Origin: Caballeronia insecticola
GTDB taxonomy: Bacteria > Pseudomonadota > Gammaproteobacteria > Burkholderiales > Burkholderiaceae
DNA: 64,000 nucleotides
Reading direction: 5' to 3'
Assembly: GCF_000402035.1 (NCBI RefSeq)
Contig: NC_021289.1
Span: forward strand, 806,001-870,000
Shown here piece after piece: positions 36,350-44,587 of this stretch. Position numbers and translations under genes: made by a program. How positions within the stretch are numbered: the stretch's first letter is position 1; each line of letters starts with the position of its first letter. Below the pieces are notes generated by a model, which did no database searches, had not been told where the DNA came from, and saw only the letters and a list, made by a program, of their open reading frames with translations.

Positions 36350-37294
36350 ATGACTCCTTCGCTCAACTCCATCATTTCCCGCCTGCATCTCAAACAGTTG
36401 CGCCTGCTTATTGCGCTTGCCGATCATGGTTCGCTGCTAAGCGCGGCCAAGCAGGTCTCGCTGACTCAACCGGGCGCCAGCAAAGCCCTGCATGAAATCG
36501 AAACCACCTTTGGCACGGCGTTATTCAACCGGACGAGCCGAGGGCTGGAACCGAACGACATCGGCCATTGCGTGATTCGCTATGCGCGCCTCATTCATAC
36601 CGATGTCGCGCACTTGAGAGAAGAAATCGTCGGCATCATGCGCGGGCACGGCGGACGCGTGTCCGTGGGCGTGATCATGGGCGCGGTGCCGCGCGTCATC
36701 GATGCGATCTCGCATCTCGTCACGCGGCATCCCGAGATGTCGGTGGAAATCGTGGAAGATACGAGCGCGGCGTTGCTCAGCCTGATCGACGCAGGCAGGC
36801 TCGACCTCGCCGTTTGCAGAACGACGATCAGTCAAACGCCTTTTCTTTACGACAGCGTCAATCTTCAAGAGGAGACGCTCGCGGTCATCGCCAATTTGAG
36901 CCATCCGTTTCAGCATGCGCGCAAGCTTCATCTAAAAGATCTCGCGGATGTCCGATGGGTCGTTTATCGCGCCAATATGCCCATGCGAATGCTGCTCGAA
37001 CGAGAGTTCCGTGAAGCCGAAATTCGTTTTCCAAGGCACCTGGTGGAAACCACATCGGCGTTCGCCACGCTTTCGCTATTGCAAAGCAATCCGTCTTTTG
37101 TCGCGCTCGTATCGATCGATGTCGCCGAATTCTTTAGTCAGCATGGAATGACCGGCATTCTTCCGCTCAAGCTTTCTTCCAAGAGCGAACCTTATGAACT
37201 GGTCACGCGACGAGGCGCGCCGGTTTCGGCGGGCGCGCGGCTGCTCATGGAAGAACTCTTGGCGCGGCTCGACGGTCCCGAAGCCATCGCTTAG
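36350..37294 (+). CDS. LysR family regulator of the TRAP/CoA-transferase operon
   Basis: 314 residues. HTH in KQLRLLIALADHGSLLSAAKQVSLTQPGASKALHEIE, then an effector domain with VSVGVIMGAVPRVIDA. It is related to the GbpR/CbbR-like branch that also includes the regulator at 13.9-14.8 kb. It is divergent from the nine-gene catabolic operon and is its likely activator. No strong ribosome site precedes the ATG. Confidence 0.85.
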   Translation: MTPSLNSIISRLHLKQLRLLIALADHGSLLSAAKQVSLTQPGASKALHEIETTFGTALFNRTSRGLEPNDIGHCVIRYARLIHTDVAHLREEIVGIMRGHGGRVSVGVIMGAVPRVIDAISHLVTRHPEMSVEIVEDTSAALLSLIDAGRLDLAVCRTTISQTPFLYDSVNLQEETLAVIANLSHPFQHARKLHLKDLADVRWVVYRANMPMRMLLEREFREAEIRFPRHLVETTSAFATLSLLQSNPSFVALVSIDVAEFFSQHGMTGILPLKLSSKSEPYELVTRRGAPVSAGARLLMEELLARLDGPEAIA

Positions 37295-37427
37295 AACCTC
37301 GCTATAAAAGGGGCATGACCTCGGGTTATAGCCCTAGTCGCAACTCTCAGTATCGGGTCGAGAACGTGTTGTCTACACTCCGCCGCAGCCGAATAGAAAC
37401 GGCAAGAACATCAACGGAGACAGCTTC

Positions 37428-38012
37428 ATGGACGAGACTTATCTGCGCAGACATTTTTTCAAGAACATTGCAGCCTTGTCGGCGGGAGCGTTGGCGACAT
37501 CCATCATCCCGGGCGGGGTTTCAGCGCAGACGCAGACACCGGCCGAGTGCGAAGCCGGCGTGATCGCGGCCGGTGGCCCGGACGTGCAGAGGCGATACAT
37601 CAAGACGCCCACGGGATACTTCATGGTGCTGCGCATGGGCGATAACGTCTTCGAGCATCTGACGAGTTTCGCGCTCGCCGAGAACATTCCTGCGGCCTCG
37701 GTCACGGGCATCGGCTTCGGTCATCCTACGTTCGGATTCTGGAACGCGAGCAAGAAAGACTTCGACGCCAAGACCTTTCGCAATGTCGAGATGGGCAGCC
37801 TCGGCGGTTCGGTCGCATGGAAGGAAGGCAAGCCGTCCATTCATATTCATGGCATGGCCGGCGACAGCAACTTCACCGCCTATGGCGGCCATCTGCTGAA
37901 TCTCGAAGTGGGCACCGGTTCGATGGAAATCACGCTGATCGTGCATCAGAAACGGCTCGAGCGTTCGATCGATCCGTGCATCGGCGCCAACGTTCTGGGC
38001 ATCGGCGGCTAA
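37428..38012 (+). CDS. exported PPC/DUF296 domain protein with twin-arginine-type signal
   Basis: 194 residues. Residues 1-34 form an export signal with a twin-arginine-like motif (LRRHFFKN), a hydrophobic stretch (IAALSAGALATSIIPGG) and a VSAQ cleavage site. The remainder is a single PPC (DUF296) domain: GYFMVLRMGDNVFEHLTSFA, SVTGIGFGHPTFGFW, KPSIHIHGMAGDSNFTAYGGHLL and GSMEITLIVHQ. Cytoplasmic and plant members of this family form trimers and are linked to DNA binding. Here the domain would be periplasmic, with a conserved His cluster that could bind metal. GGAG precedes the start. Confidence 0.8.
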   Translation: MDETYLRRHFFKNIAALSAGALATSIIPGGVSAQTQTPAECEAGVIAAGGPDVQRRYIKTPTGYFMVLRMGDNVFEHLTSFALAENIPAASVTGIGFGHPTFGFWNASKKDFDAKTFRNVEMGSLGGSVAWKEGKPSIHIHGMAGDSNFTAYGGHLLNLEVGTGSMEITLIVHQKRLERSIDPCIGANVLGIGG

Positions 38013-38911
38013 CGCGCGAACTCGGTGGTCTTTACGGCCTCCGCCAGATAATCGACGAAAGAAGCGATCCGCGCGGAGATTGCCGTGTTGCGATAGTAGA
38101 CGGCATTGATCGGCTGCCGCACTTCTTGTGTATGACGCGCAAGAATTTGCACGAGCCTGCCCGCGCGTCGATCGAGCAGCGTCATGAAATCCGACAGACA
38201 CACGATGCCCGCGCTTTCCAGCGCGAGATGCCTGAGTGTCTCGCCGCTCGACGAAGCAATGGCCGGCGTGATGCGATAAGGCTCGCTGTCCGGCCCGGAA
38301 AGCGGCCACACGTTGAGCGATTCCGGCTGCGTGAAGCCCAGCAGCGAGTGATTCGCCAACTCTTCCACACGCTTGGGGTGCCCGTGCGCCTGAAGATACG
38401 CCGGCGTCGCGAGCACCCTGATCCTGCTGCTGCCGATCGGTCGGCTATGCAGCGTCGAGTCCTTTAATCGTCCGATACGGATCGCGACATCGGTGCGCCG
38501 CTCCAGGAGATCGATCACGCCTTCGTTGCTGTTCAACTCCAGTTCCACATGCGGATAACGTTCTCTGTAACCCGCGACGAGCGGCACGATCACATGCAGC
38601 ATGAACGGCGTCGCCGCATCGACACGCAGCAGCCCTGACGGCCGCTCGCGACGCGCGGCGATCTGTTCCTCAGCGCTTTCCACGGCATCGATGATCTCGC
38701 GCGCATTCTGCAGAAAGCTCTTGCCTTCTTCCGTCAGTTCGAGACGCCGCGTGGTCCGGCGCAGCAAGGTCGTCTGCAGCTTCTCTTCGAGCCGCCCGAG
38801 CGTGCGACTCGCGCCGGACACCGTCTGATTCAGCTGATCTGCTGCGGCCGTGATGGAGCCTGTATCGACCACCGTCGCAAAGGTCTGAAGCTCGTCGAGC
38901 GTGATTTTCAT
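38009..38911 (-). CDS. LysR family regulator (divergent from aldo/keto reductase)
   Basis: 300 residues. HTH in ELQTFATVVDTGSITAAADQLNQTVSGASRTLGRLEEKL, then the LLRRTTRRLELTEEGKSFL signature. The stop overlaps the convergent DUF296 gene by 4 nt. A TTGAT-N5-ATCAA box sits 2 nt upstream of its start and a second copy lies before the divergent aldo/keto reductase gene, so it probably controls itself and that gene. Confidence 0.85.
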   Translation of the reverse strand: MKITLDELQTFATVVDTGSITAAADQLNQTVSGASRTLGRLEEKLQTTLLRRTTRRLELTEEGKSFLQNAREIIDAVESAEEQIAARRERPSGLLRVDAATPFMLHVIVPLVAGYRERYPHVELELNSNEGVIDLLERRTDVAIRIGRLKDSTLHSRPIGSSRIRVLATPAYLQAHGHPKRVEELANHSLLGFTQPESLNVWPLSGPDSEPYRITPAIASSSGETLRHLALESAGIVCLSDFMTLLDRRAGRLVQILARHTQEVRQPINAVYYRNTAISARIASFVDYLAEAVKTTEFAR

Positions 38912-38913
38912 CG

Positions 38914-38928
38914 TTGATTTTTTATCAA
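38914..38928. promoter_or_regulatory. LysR-type operator, copy 1 (TTGAT-N5-ATCAA)
   Basis: Perfect arms with a TTTTT spacer, matching T-N11-A. It lies over the ribosome-site region of the LysR gene, which fits autorepression. It is the twin of the box at 39006-39020. Confidence 0.55.
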
Positions 38929-39005
38929 AGGTCGTTCCTTTATAGACCGGCTTTCGTGCAAAAGTAAAGCGTATGTCCTTTGACGTGCAACGGCGGTCCG
39001 CATCC

Positions 39006-39020
39006 TTGATTAAAAATCAA
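39006..39020. promoter_or_regulatory. LysR-type operator, copy 2 (TTGAT-N5-ATCAA)
   Basis: Same arms as the box at 38914, extended to CTTGAT-TAAAA-ATCAAG. The centres are 92 bp apart, about nine helical turns, which would suit a bridged tetramer. It lies ~100 nt upstream of the aldo/keto reductase start. Confidence 0.55.
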
Positions 39021-39118
39021 GATTCTTTCGCCTTTCAACTGGTTATTCGAATGAATCGATGCGTGCAGAATGCGAAGCATCGTAGTTGCACATGCAATCA
39101 AAACGGAGGACGCATTCC

Positions 39119-39925
39119 ATGAACCTCATTCCCGCTTTCGGCCTCGGCACCTTTCGCCTCAAGGATCAGGTCGTCAAGGATTCGGTACGCAACGGAATCG
39201 AACTCGGCTACCGCGCCATCGATACCGCCCAGATTTACGGTAACGAAGCCGACGTCGGCGAAGCGATCGCGGCCTCGGGCGCGGGCCGCTCGGATATTTT
39301 TCTGACGACGAAAATCTGGACCGACAATTACTCGCGCAGCAAGCTCGTGCCGAGCCTCAAGGAGAGCCTCTCGAAGCTGCGCGTCGACGAAGTGGATCTC
39401 ACGTTGATTCACTGGCCCGCGCCGAACAATGGCGTGTCGCTCGAAGAATTCATGAGCGCGCTCGCGGATGCGAAAGCTCAAGGGCTCACGAAGCAGATCG
39501 GTATCTCTAACTTCAACATCGAGTTGACGAAGCAGGCGATCGCGGTGGTCGGCCGTGACAACATTGCGACCAACCAGATCGAGTTAAGCCCGTATCTTCA
39601 GAACCGCAAGCTCGTCGAGTTCCTGCGCGAACAGGGCATTCATGTCACGTCGTATATGACGCTCGCGTACGGCAAGGTGTTGAAGGATCCAGTGATCGGC
39701 GAGATCGCCAAACGGCATCATGCGACGCCCGCTCAGGTGGCGCTCGCATGGGCGTTGCAATCGGGCTATGCGGTGATTCCGTCGTCGACGAAGCGCGAGA
39801 ACCTCGCGAGCAATCTGCTCTCGCAACAACTCCGGCTCACGGACGAAGACATGACGCAGATCGCCGCGCTCGAACGCAACGGACGCGAAGTCAGCCCCGA
39901 AGGCCTCGCGCCCGTGTGGGACTGA
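39119..39925 (+). CDS. aldo/keto reductase, DkgB-like
   Basis: 268 residues from [16 protein letters not shown], the size of DkgB. The catalytic tetrad is visible: Asp and Tyr in [14 protein letters not shown], Lys in FLTTKIW and His in LTLIHWPAP. The NADPH-binding end is [16 protein letters not shown]. It reduces 2,5-diketogluconate, methylglyoxal or other carbonyls. An upstream in-frame ATG at 39086 is less likely because GGAGG serves the chosen start. It is probably induced through the divergent LysR protein. Confidence 0.88.
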   Translation: MNLIPAFGLGTFRLKDQVVKDSVRNGIELGYRAIDTAQIYGNEADVGEAIAASGAGRSDIFLTTKIWTDNYSRSKLVPSLKESLSKLRVDEVDLTLIHWPAPNNGVSLEEFMSALADAKAQGLTKQIGISNFNIELTKQAIAVVGRDNIATNQIELSPYLQNRKLVEFLREQGIHVTSYMTLAYGKVLKDPVIGEIAKRHHATPAQVALAWALQSGYAVIPSSTKRENLASNLLSQQLRLTDEDMTQIAALERNGREVSPEGLAPVWD

Positions 39926-39933
39926 AGCAGCAC

Positions 39934-39956
39934 GGACGCGTGTTTCAAGCGCGTCC
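39934..39956 (+). terminator. hairpin after the aldo/keto reductase gene
   Basis: GGACGCG and CGCGTCC pair across a 9-nt loop, followed by TTCCTTG. It overlaps the last codons of the convergent DHA2 transporter gene. Confidence 0.5.
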
Positions 39957-41546
39957 TTCCTTGACATCGCCGATATCACCGTAGGCGACCCGCACCGACG
40001 GCACGAACCACGCAAGACACAGCCCGATGAACGCCGCCATCGCGGCCACGACGAGACCGACATGGATCGACGTGACCAGCGCAGCACGCGCCATGTGCAT
40101 CATCGCGTCGCCGGACTGCCCGGCGCTTACGAGACGCTCGATCAGCGCCGACTGTTCTGCGCGGTCTATCAGCAGGTCCGGGCTCGCGAACGACTTGAGC
40201 CATTGCGTTGCCTGATACGTGTCGAGCGAGCGATGCACGCTGTTCGCGTAACGATGTCCGAGCACCGCGCCGGTAATCGCCGTGCCCAGCATGCCGCCGA
40301 AGATGCGCAACGATTGCAGCAGCGCCGTCACCGCGCCGATCTGCTCGCGCGATACGATCTGCTGCGAACAGATCGTGAGGTTCGTCGCGACGAGCCCGAG
40401 TCCCAGACCGCTCGCGCCCATGCACGCCATCCACACCGAATGCGGCTCGCGTCCGTCGAGCGAAACGAGCGCAAGACATCCGATCACGCACAGCGCAAAG
40501 CCGATATACATGAGCACATTCGCGCGCCTGATGCGCGTCACGATGCGATTGTTCAGCATGCTGCCGACGCTCGTGCCGAGCAACAGCGGCGTAATCAACA
40601 TGCCCGAAGCATGCGGCGACATGCCGAAGCCGCCCTGAAACAGCAGCGGTATGTAGAAGGCCATCGAGAAGAGTGCGAAGCCGCCGAGCACGGAGATCGC
40701 GAACAGCGCGGCGAGCTTGCGGTCGATCAGCACATCGACGGGCACGACCGGATAGCCCATGCGCTTTTCCCAGAAATACAGCGTCGCACCGAAGACCAGC
40801 GTGATCAGCGCGAGCAGGATGGTCGTGCGGCTCACGCCTTCGCGCGGCAGCATTTCGATCAGCAGTTGCAGCGCACCGAACGTTACGGCCACGACGCATG
40901 CACCGAGCCAGTCCAGTTGAATCCGTTCGCGCGTCTTCAGATGCCGCATGTTCGGCACGAACATCAGCACGAAAATCAGCGCGACGATACCCACGGGCAC
41001 GTTGACGAAGAAGACGAGCCGCCAGCCGCGCATCTGCGTGAGCATGCCGCCGAGCGTCGGACCGATGACATTGGCGATGCCGAAGCTCGACGACACCAGC
41101 ACGAGCCAGCGCAGCCGCAGCCGGGGATCGGGAAACAGGTCGGCCACCATGGCGAAGACCGTCCCGAGCAGAATGCCGCCGCCGATGCCCTGCACCCCGC
41201 GCGCGATCACGAGGAACAACATGCTGTTCGCGAGTCCGCACAGCACGGAAGCGCACGTGAACAACACGATGGCCGCGAGAATGAAATGCTTGCGGCCGAA
41301 CAGATCGCCCAGACGTCCGAAGATCGGAATCGTGATGACGGAGGCGAGCATGTATGACGTCGCGACCCACGCGTAAAGATCGAAACCCTTCAGGTCCGCG
41401 ACGATGCGCGGCAACGCCGTGCCGACGATAGTCTGGTCGAGCGCGACCAGCATCGTGACAAACGCGATGCCGAGCATGGCAAGCAGCGACTCGCGAAACG
41501 GCAACGCCTGCCGCTCCGGATCATGGGCGGCGGCAAGCGGCTCCAT
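39945..41546 (-). CDS. DHA2 family (EmrB/QacA-type) MFS drug exporter
   Basis: 533 residues with about 14 membrane segments. Signature segments: LDQTIVGTALPRIVADL in TM1, WVATSYMLASVITIPIFGRLGDLFGRK, and motif C-like GIANVIGPTLGGMLTQMRGWRLVFFVNVPVG in TM5-TM6. It is a proton-coupled exporter of drugs or small metabolites in the inner membrane. It is downstream of the BON protein gene with a 33-nt gap, so the two may be co-transcribed. There is no adjacent EmrA-type adaptor. Confidence 0.88.
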   Translation of the reverse strand: MEPLAAAHDPERQALPFRESLLAMLGIAFVTMLVALDQTIVGTALPRIVADLKGFDLYAWVATSYMLASVITIPIFGRLGDLFGRKHFILAAIVLFTCASVLCGLANSMLFLVIARGVQGIGGGILLGTVFAMVADLFPDPRLRLRWLVLVSSSFGIANVIGPTLGGMLTQMRGWRLVFFVNVPVGIVALIFVLMFVPNMRHLKTRERIQLDWLGACVVAVTFGALQLLIEMLPREGVSRTTILLALITLVFGATLYFWEKRMGYPVVPVDVLIDRKLAALFAISVLGGFALFSMAFYIPLLFQGGFGMSPHASGMLITPLLLGTSVGSMLNNRIVTRIRRANVLMYIGFALCVIGCLALVSLDGREPHSVWMACMGASGLGLGLVATNLTICSQQIVSREQIGAVTALLQSLRIFGGMLGTAITGAVLGHRYANSVHRSLDTYQATQWLKSFASPDLLIDRAEQSALIERLVSAGQSGDAMMHMARAALVTSIHVGLVVAAMAAFIGLCLAWFVPSVRVAYGDIGDVKEGRA

Positions 41547-41579
41547 CGCGAGCCTCAGTCGATGCGCGAATTCACGCGA

Positions 41580-41951
41580 TTACTGGCCGCCTTCCTGAAT
41601 CGTCAGAACATTTTTCACCGACGTCACGCCGCTCACGCCCTTAGCAATCGACGTGGCCTTGCTGATCTGCGTGGCGTCGGACGCTTGTCCCGATAGCGTG
41701 ATGGCGCCGTTTTTCGCGATCACGTGGACGCCGACCAGATCGATGCCGCCCTTCTGCAGCGCCTGAGACACCTTCTTGCTGAGCGCCCGATTGGCCTTGC
41801 GGGCCGACGCCTTCGACGTTCCGCCACTTGCCGAGGGCGTCGCCGACTGCGTTGTCGTCGCGGTTGCGTCGCTCGTCTGCGACCATGCGTTGAACGACGA
41901 AACAACCACGAGTGCCGCGCCTGCCAGCTTGAGCGAATGGATCATTTTCAT
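41580..41951 (-). CDS. periplasmic BON-domain protein
   Basis: 123 residues. A signal peptide (SLKLAGAALVVVSSFNAWSQ) is followed by a Ser/Thr/Ala-rich linker and one BON domain (VSQALQKGGIDLVGVHVIAKNGAITLSGQASDATQI, then GVTSVKNVLTI). BON proteins bind phospholipid or stabilise the envelope, often in response to osmotic stress (OsmY-like). GGGAG precedes the start. Confidence 0.82.
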   Translation of the reverse strand: MKMIHSLKLAGAALVVVSSFNAWSQTSDATATTTQSATPSASGGTSKASARKANRALSKKVSQALQKGGIDLVGVHVIAKNGAITLSGQASDATQISKATSIAKGVSGVTSVKNVLTIQEGGQ

Positions 41952-42180
41952 TGGAGTGCTCCCGTCTTAGGCTTCGATGAATGCGCGATTGCGCGAAGGT
42001 GCGTCTGAACCATTCTAGTCGGCGAGTCGATACATGAAAGGTGGACTTTTATCCGCCAAGGGAGCAAGGTTCGAATGCCGCGACATTGATGTAAATGCAG
42101 AATTTCTCTTGAAGCGTCCGCGCCGCACGCACGCACCGGGAAACGAGGCTAACATCGTACTATTCGCGGACAGCGTCGTC

Positions 42181-42220
42181 ATAGAGATATAGAGACATAG
42201 AGACATAGAGACATAGAGAC
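42181..42220. repeat. 8-bp microsatellite (ATAGAGAC) x5
   Basis: Five consecutive 8-mers, one variant (ATAGAGAT) then four perfect ATAGAGAC units, 100 nt upstream of the symporter start. The surrounding 369-nt intergenic stretch (41952-42320) has no gene. Tandem octamers change copy number by slippage and can alter promoter spacing. Confidence 0.85.
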
Positions 42221-42320
42221 CGCCGGGACGGTCCGGACAACGCCGACCCGACTTGCATCGCCCGTTCCATCCGAAATTTGACATGTAATCATTCGACATG
42301 CAGACAATGGAGGCCTGGAG

Positions 42321-43625
42321 ATGAAGAAGAGTTCCGCAGCCGTCTGGATCCTCGTCGCGATGGTCATCGGCATCGGGGTCGGCTATATGGTCTTCACCAG
42401 CTTCCCCGACAAAAAATCCGCTACGGAAATTGCGGGTTACATCTCCCTCGTGTCGGACGTCTTCCTGCGCCTCATCAAGATGGTGATCGGTCCACTCGTG
42501 TTTTCCACGCTCGTGGTCGGCATCGCGCATATGGGCGACGCGGCCTCGGTCGGGCGCGTGTTCGCCAAGGCGCTCGCGTGGTTCGTCACCGCTTCGGTCA
42601 TTTCGCTGTTGCTGGGCCTGTTGATGTCGAACCTGCTCAGGCCCGGCGACAACCTCGGGCTGCCCTTGCCGGACATCGGCGCGTCGGCGAATCTCGCAAC
42701 ATCCAAGTTCACGCTGAAGGACTTCGTCGGCCATATGGTGCCGAGATCGTTCGCCGAATCGATGGCCAACAACGAGATCCTGCAGATCGTCGTGTTCTCC
42801 ATGTTCTTCGGCGTTGCATTGGCGGCGCTCGGCGAACGAGGCAAGGTTCTGCTGGCCGCGATCGATCAGCTCTCGCACGTCATGCTCAAGATCACCGGCT
42901 ATGTGATGAAGCTCGCGCCGTTGGCCGTGCTCGCCGCGATGGCCGCCACGGTCGCGGTCAACGGGCTCACTATTCTCCTGAAGTTCGCGGTCTTCATGGC
43001 CGACTTCTATCTGAGCCTCTTTCTGTTGTGGGGATTGCTTTCGCTCGCCGGCTTCCTGTTCCTCGGGCGACGCATCTTCAAGCTGCTTTCGCTCATCAAG
43101 GAAGCGTTCATGCTGTCTTTCGCGACAGCAAGTTCCGAAGCCGCTTATCCGAAGATCCTCGACGCGCTCGACCGCTTCGGCGTCAAGCGCAAGATATCGA
43201 GTTTCGTCATGCCGATGGGTTACTCGTTCAACCTCGACGGCTCGATGATGTACTGCACGTTCGCCACGCTGTTCATCGCGCAGGCCTACAACATTCATCT
43301 GTCGCTCGGCACGCAGCTCACCATGCTGCTGATCCTGATGTTGACATCGAAGGGCATGGCCGGCGTGCCGCGCGCATCGCTGGTCGTGATCGCCGCCACG
43401 CTGAACCAGTTCAACATTCCCGAGGCGGGCTTGTTGTTGATTCTCGGTGTGGACACGTTCCTCGACATGGGCCGCTCCGCAACCAACGCGGTGGGCAACT
43501 CGATCGCGAGCGCGGTGGTCGGCAAGTGGGAAGGCGAGTTGTTATCGGAGGCGGATGCGGCGGCGAACGAAGCGCGTATCGAGTCCGAACAGGACGCAAC
43601 GCTCGCGCACCCGGCGCAAGTCTGA
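42321..43625 (+). CDS. dicarboxylate/amino acid:cation symporter (DAACS, GltP/DctA family)
   Basis: 434 residues. Eight transmembrane helices plus two hairpins are expected. The serine-rich hairpin reads FATASSEAAYPKIL, followed by YSFNLDGSMMY (the NMDG-like motif), and HP2 is LTSKGMAGVPRASLVVIAATL. The last helix contains GVDTFLDMGRSATNAVGN, with the Asp and Asn that bind cation and amino acid. It imports glutamate, aspartate or C4-dicarboxylates with protons or sodium. GGAGG and GGAG elements precede the start. It is followed after 13 nt by a solute-binding protein. Confidence 0.9.
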   Translation: MKKSSAAVWILVAMVIGIGVGYMVFTSFPDKKSATEIAGYISLVSDVFLRLIKMVIGPLVFSTLVVGIAHMGDAASVGRVFAKALAWFVTASVISLLLGLLMSNLLRPGDNLGLPLPDIGASANLATSKFTLKDFVGHMVPRSFAESMANNEILQIVVFSMFFGVALAALGERGKVLLAAIDQLSHVMLKITGYVMKLAPLAVLAAMAATVAVNGLTILLKFAVFMADFYLSLFLLWGLLSLAGFLFLGRRIFKLLSLIKEAFMLSFATASSEAAYPKILDALDRFGVKRKISSFVMPMGYSFNLDGSMMYCTFATLFIAQAYNIHLSLGTQLTMLLILMLTSKGMAGVPRASLVVIAATLNQFNIPEAGLLLILGVDTFLDMGRSATNAVGNSIASAVVGKWEGELLSEADAAANEARIESEQDATLAHPAQV

Positions 43626-43638
43626 CGGAGACCGAGCC

Positions 43639-44583
43639 ATGAAGACGCAGCGCTTCTGGGCGGCGCTGGCGCTGACCAGCCTGCTGGCCGTCACCGCGGC
43701 GCGGGCGGCCGAGGATGTGCAGACGCCCGCCCCGGCCATCGACAACTTCGCGCCCACCACGTTGACAGGCACGCTGGCCAAGGCGCGCAACACGGGCACG
43801 ATCGCAGTCGGTTACCGCGACGCGTCGGTGCCGTTTTCCTATCTCGACGCGCGCAAGCAGCCTATCGGCTATTCGATCGAGCTGTGCAAGTCGCTGGTCT
43901 CGGCCATCGGCGATGCCGTTCACAAGCGCCTCGATATCCGCTGGGTGCCGGTGACGCCCGAGAATCGTATCGATGCCGTGACGAGCGGTCGCGTCGATCT
44001 GGAATGCGGTTCGACCACCAGCAATCTGGAGCGCCAGAAACGCGTGGCTTTTTCTCCGATCATCTTCGTGGCCGGCACCAAGGTGCTGGTGAAGAAAGGT
44101 TCGCCGATTACGTCGTTTCGCGATCTGGCGGGCAAGAAAGTGGCCGTGACGGCCGGCACCACCAATGAAAAGGCTCTGCGCGATCTGGACAAGAAGTTCG
44201 GTCTCGGGCTTCAGCTTCAGGTCGTGCCGGACCATGCCGAAGGTTTCGCGCGCGTAGCCGACGGCCGCGCCGATGCCTTCGCCACCGACGATGTCCTGCT
44301 ATACGGCCTCATCGCCGAGAACATGACCAAGGGCGGCGCGTATCAGGTGGTCGGCGATTATCTGTCGTATGACCCGTACGGCATCATGTACCGCAAGAAC
44401 GATCCGCAACTCGCGCAAGTGGTCAAGGACGCGTTCCAGCAACTCGCCGCCGATGGCGAAATCGAGCGTCAATACAAGCGCTGGTTTCTAAGCCGTCTGC
44501 CGTCCGGCACGAGTTTGGATATGCCGATGAGCGCGCAACTCGAAAGCATCATCGAAACGATGGCGGGTGGCGAGGCGCAGTGA
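43639..44583 (+). CDS. amino acid ABC-type solute-binding protein (GltI-like) without ABC partners
   Basis: 314 residues from MKTQRFWAALALTSLLAVTA with a Sec signal (cleavage near ARAAED). The family-3 binding fold shows GTIAVGYRDASVPFSYLD, IGYSIELCKSLVSAIG, GRVDLECGSTTSNLERQK and VAVTAGTTNEKALRDL, which form the glutamate/aspartate pocket. ABC permease and ATPase genes are absent; the only transporter beside it is the DAACS symporter. It may feed an ABC system encoded elsewhere or sense amino acids in the periplasm. Confidence 0.87.
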   Translation: MKTQRFWAALALTSLLAVTAARAAEDVQTPAPAIDNFAPTTLTGTLAKARNTGTIAVGYRDASVPFSYLDARKQPIGYSIELCKSLVSAIGDAVHKRLDIRWVPVTPENRIDAVTSGRVDLECGSTTSNLERQKRVAFSPIIFVAGTKVLVKKGSPITSFRDLAGKKVAVTAGTTNEKALRDLDKKFGLGLQLQVVPDHAEGFARVADGRADAFATDDVLLYGLIAENMTKGGAYQVVGDYLSYDPYGIMYRKNDPQLAQVVKDAFQQLAADGEIERQYKRWFLSRLPSGTSLDMPMSAQLESIIETMAGGEAQ

Positions 44584-44587
44584 GGCG

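Noticed and set aside
42181..42220. Microsatellite as part of a coding sequence (VSMSLCLY-type peptide on the minus strand)
   Set aside because: The frame has no start with a ribosome site, and repeat translation alone is not evidence of a gene.
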